This document shows positions 61,932 to 64,000 of a stretch of 64,000 bases of DNA, in pieces. Position numbers and translations under genes: made by a program. Location of the stretch: contig CACZZO010000003.1 in assembly GCA_902785755.1 (NCBI GenBank), positions 186,001 to 250,000 of the forward strand, read 5' to 3'. Source of the stretch: an uncultured Bacteroidia bacterium. Its GTDB lineage: Bacteria; Bacteroidota; Bacteroidia; Bacteroidales; F082. The notes beneath the pieces are model-generated. The model did no database searches, was not told where the DNA came from, and worked only from the letters and a program-made list of their open reading frames with translations. The number at the start of each line of letters is the position of its first letter. The first letter of the stretch is position 1.

Positions 61932-63062
61932 TTACTTCGTAAGATAATTGCAAACTGCCTCACAAATCATGTCCTGATCCTTTTCGGTAAGGTAAGGATG
62001 AATCGGCAGGGAAATCACCGTGTCGGCCAATTGGTCGGAAATAGGGCAAAGATTATCGTTGATATTCAAGTAGTTGAATGCCGTCTGACGGTGCATCGGA
62101 ATGGGATAATAGATGGCCGTCGGGATGTCGAGAGCCTTCAAAGCGGCCTGCAAGCCGTTTCTAACTTCCTTGTTTTCAACCTGAAGCGTGTATTGTGCCC
62201 AACTGGAATAAAAACCTTCTGGAACAATCGGAGTCTTCACGATGTCCTTCAACTTCTCCGTATATCGCGCCGACACCTTATTAATATCTACCAACTCATG
62301 CTCGGCAAAAGCCTTCAACTTGACCAACAAAACCGCAGCCTGAATGCTGTCCATGCGGGAGTTCATTCCGATTCGGACATTGTCGTAACGGTCGCTGCCT
62401 TTGCCGTGGATGTGGTAGGACTCAATCAACGCGGCCCACTCGTCGTTGTCGGTGAACACCGCGCCGCCGTCGCCATAGCAGCCCACAGGTTTGGCGGGGA
62501 AGAACGAAGTGGTTGAAATGTCACCAAAAGTGCAGGCTTTTTGCTCGCCAATACGACCACCAAAACCTTGGGCACCATCTTCAAGCACATAAAGATTGTA
62601 TTTCTCAGCAATCATGCGAATGGCCTTGAAATCGGCAGGCAGGCCAAACAAGTCGACGGCGATAATCACTCGCGGCTTGAGTTTTCCGGCTTTCAAAGTC
62701 TGCTCGATTTTGCGCTCGAGGTCGGCCACACATATATTAAAGGTGTCGCGGTCGACATCCACGAAAACGGGGGTCGCGCCTTGCATGGCAATCACTTCAG
62801 CAGAAGCAAAGAAAGTAAAACTTGGCACAAACACGGCATCGCCTTCTTTCACATCCCACGCTTTCAGGGCGAGGAGCAAGGCATCAGTGCCACTATTGCA
62901 AGCTACGCAATGCTTCGCGCCCACATACTCGGCGAAAGCTGTTTCCATCTCCTTGATTTTCGGGCCCATGACAAAGGCACCCGAAGCGACCACATCCAAA
63001 ATGGCCTTGTCCATTTCGTCCTTCAGGACAGTATATTGTGTTATTAAATCCCTGAATTGCAT
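61932..63062 (-). CDS. wbpE: UDP-2-acetamido-3-keto-glucuronate aminotransferase (WbpE-like)
   Basis: 376 residues from the ATG at 63062 (MQFRDLITQY), 4 bp after the WbpD-like stop. PLP-binding Asp162 (LEDGAQGFG) and Lys191 (FFPAKPVGCYGDGGAVFT) are intact. The VRIGMNSRMDSIQAAVLLVKL block matches WbpE/WlbC more than other DegT enzymes. With WbpD it would give UDP-2,3-diacetamido-glucuronic acid; WbpA and WbpB homologues are not in the window, and the WecB-like gene might act as WbpI. Confidence 0.82.
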   Translation of the reverse strand: MQFRDLITQYTVLKDEMDKAILDVVASGAFVMGPKIKEMETAFAEYVGAKHCVACNSGTDALLLALKAWDVKEGDAVFVPSFTFFASAEVIAMQGATPVFVDVDRDTFNICVADLERKIEQTLKAGKLKPRVIIAVDLFGLPADFKAIRMIAEKYNLYVLEDGAQGFGGRIGEQKACTFGDISTTSFFPAKPVGCYGDGGAVFTDNDEWAALIESYHIHGKGSDRYDNVRIGMNSRMDSIQAAVLLVKLKAFAEHELVDINKVSARYTEKLKDIVKTPIVPEGFYSSWAQYTLQVENKEVRNGLQAALKALDIPTAIYYPIPMHRQTAFNYLNINDNLCPISDQLADTVISLPIHPYLTEKDQDMICEAVCNYLTK

Positions 63063-63066
63063 AGTT

Positions 63067-63627
63067 TTATAGTATTTTGGCCAATTGACCGTCAGTTTCT
63101 TTATACACTCGACCGCAGTCACAATGCAAAGTGGCGTTGAGGCGTTTTCCGCACTCGCAAACCCAACCGATTTGCTTGGCGGGAACACCAGCCATCAGCG
63201 CATAAGGCTTTACATCCTTGGTCACCACGGCTCCAGCGGCGATGAGGGCACTCATGCCGACCGTATGTCCGCAGACCACCGTGCAATTGGCACCCAACGA
63301 GGCACCTTCGCAAATCTTGGTCTTGGCATACACGCCATGCACTGGAAAATGCGACCTTGGCGTAGTCACATTGGTGAAAACGCAACTCGGTCCGCAAAAC
63401 ACATTGTCCTCAATTTCAACGCCTTCGTAAATCGAAACATTGTTTTGGATGCGCACGCCGTTGCCAATCTTGACATTGTTGCCCACATTCACGTTTTGAC
63501 CTAAAGAGCAGTTTTCGCCGATCACGGCACCCGACTGCACATGGCAGAAATGCCAAATCTTTGTGCCTTTGCCAATGCTCACATTGTCATCAACATAACT
63601 GCTATCATGTATAAAATAATCGTTCAT
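63067..63627 (-). CDS. wbpD: UDP-2-acetamido-3-amino-glucuronate N-acetyltransferase (WbpD-like)
   Basis: 186 residues from the ATG at 63627. Left-handed beta-helix: [73 protein letters not shown]. These are hallmark WbpD/WlbB segments. It acetylates the 3-amino group made by the WbpE-like enzyme just downstream, in the cytoplasm. The C-terminus has a short Cys-rich extension ([16 protein letters not shown]) that could bind zinc. Confidence 0.85.
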   Translation of the reverse strand: MNDYFIHDSSYVDDNVSIGKGTKIWHFCHVQSGAVIGENCSLGQNVNVGNNVKIGNGVRIQNNVSIYEGVEIEDNVFCGPSCVFTNVTTPRSHFPVHGVYAKTKICEGASLGANCTVVCGHTVGMSALIAAGAVVTKDVKPYALMAGVPAKQIGWVCECGKRLNATLHCDCGRVYKETDGQLAKIL

Positions 63628-63646
63628 CTTTCTATAATTCAATTGT

Positions 63647-64000
63647 TTACAAAATCCAACCCGAGGCAAGCACATCCGCAATGTGTATCACCTTGATAGG
63701 CAGGTTCTCCTTCTCGATGTATGCCTTTTGGTGCATGAGGCAAGTCATGTCGGTCGAAACGATGTATTCCGCGCCCGTGTTCAGGGCATTCCTGACCTTA
63801 TGATAGGCCATGCCCATAGCCAACGTTTCCTGTTGCACCTGCAAGGAAAAGTCGGCACCACAGCACATATCGGTCTGTTTCATCTCCACCAATTCCAATC
63901 CTCTCACCTTCGAGAGCAACTGTCGAGCCTCCTTGCCCAAACCCAAGCCGCGCAAGGCACTGCAACTGTCGTGGAAAGTCACCTTGTGCGGAAACTCAGC
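63647..64000 (-). CDS. LutA/GlpC-type Fe-S oxidoreductase, C-terminal part (cut by window edge)
   Basis: The frame is open to the window end; the visible 117 residues are [24 protein letters not shown] and [10 protein letters not shown], i.e. a CCG domain pair as in lactate-utilisation protein LutA/YkgE and heterodisulfide reductase subunits. The N-terminal CCG domain is outside. It has no evident link to the polysaccharide locus and ends 19 bp before the WbpD start, so it gives the right limit of the locus. Confidence 0.8.
   Translation of the reverse strand, partial: AEFPHKVTFHDSCSALRGLGLGKEARQLLSKVRGLELVEMKQTDMCCGADFSLQVQQETLAMGMAYHKVRNALNTGAEYIVSTDMTCLMHQKAYIEKENLPIKVIHIADVLASGWIL

Noticed and set aside
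60872..61942. 356-codon plus-strand frame opposite the sugar-phosphate transferase
   Set aside because: Antisense shadow of a gene with intact motifs; no promoter or family similarity.
1..64000. Transposases, integrases, tRNA, rRNA genes or CRISPR arrays
   Set aside because: None could be recognised on either strand. Invertible-promoter repeats typical of Bacteroides capsule loci were also looked for and not found, but a short inverted repeat could be missed by eye.

Overview
The window reads as Bacteroidota DNA, most likely an uncultured or host-associated Bacteroidales. The signs are TAnnTTTG-type -7 boxes in front of several genes, weak ribosome binding sites, a Bacteroidota-style glycogen trio (GH57 amylase, GT4 synthase-like enzyme, debranching enzyme) at the left edge, an M3 peptidase lipoprotein, and an AAA-ATPase/PD-(D/E)XK gene of a family common in this phylum. 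The genus cannot be told from the sequence alone. The only plus-strand gene is the peptidase at 3781-5931. A bidirectional hairpin terminator at 5971-6005 separates it from everything to the right.

From 63627 down to 6029 all genes lie on the minus strand and form one surface-polysaccharide locus of about 57 kb. In transcription order it runs: a WbpD/WbpE pair for a 2,3-diamino uronic acid; an initiating sugar-phosphate transferase; a decayed wzt copy; a glycosyltransferase (GT); an array of radical SAM/SPASM proteins, one fused to a GT2 domain and one decayed; four GT2 genes; the Wzm permease; another GT2; two FdtA-like ketoisomerases, a MaoC hydratase and an LpxA-like acyltransferase; a CDP-glycerol/ribitol phosphotransferase and a bifunctional CDP-ribitol synthase; an AAA/PD-(D/E)XK gene next to a relic of an aminotransferase gene; an FdtB-like aminotransferase; GT61, GT2, Wzt, GT2 and GT32 genes with a polysaccharide deacetylase; two acyltransferase-3 genes, one carrying an (ATAC)8 tract; more GT2s; a large polytopic membrane protein; GT4s, an ATP-grasp ligase and a WbpP-like epimerase; an acyltransferase-MaoC pair; an FkbH-like protein; WecB; a mini fatty-acid module (acyltransferase, FabD, ACP, SDR, KAS III); two deacetylase-fold proteins; and finally the Wza-like lipoprotein, the Wzc tyrosine kinase and a CpsB/YwqE-type phosphatase.

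Reading the genes together, the glycan is likely built from amino and diamino sugars, carries ribitol-phosphate or a similar polyol phosphate, and is heavily acylated. Three acyltransferases sit next to acyl-chain chemistry: one next to FabD-ACP-reductase-KAS III, which is exactly one elongation-reduction round giving a 3-hydroxyacyl-ACP, and two next to MaoC hydratases. A Wzm/Wzt ABC transporter is the only visible inner-membrane exporter; no Wzx flippase was recognised. The Wza/Wzc pair is present as well.

The middle of the locus (about 16-47 kb) looks AT-richer than its ends and carries relics: a duplicated GT32, an aminotransferase stub, a wzt pseudogene, a radical SAM stub and a 25-bp tandem duplication over a start codon. 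This fits a mosaic locus still under rearrangement. The strongest candidates for undescribed biology are the GT2-radical SAM/SPASM array, the one-cycle acyl module, and the promoter-leader element shared by the two ABC-transporter genes.
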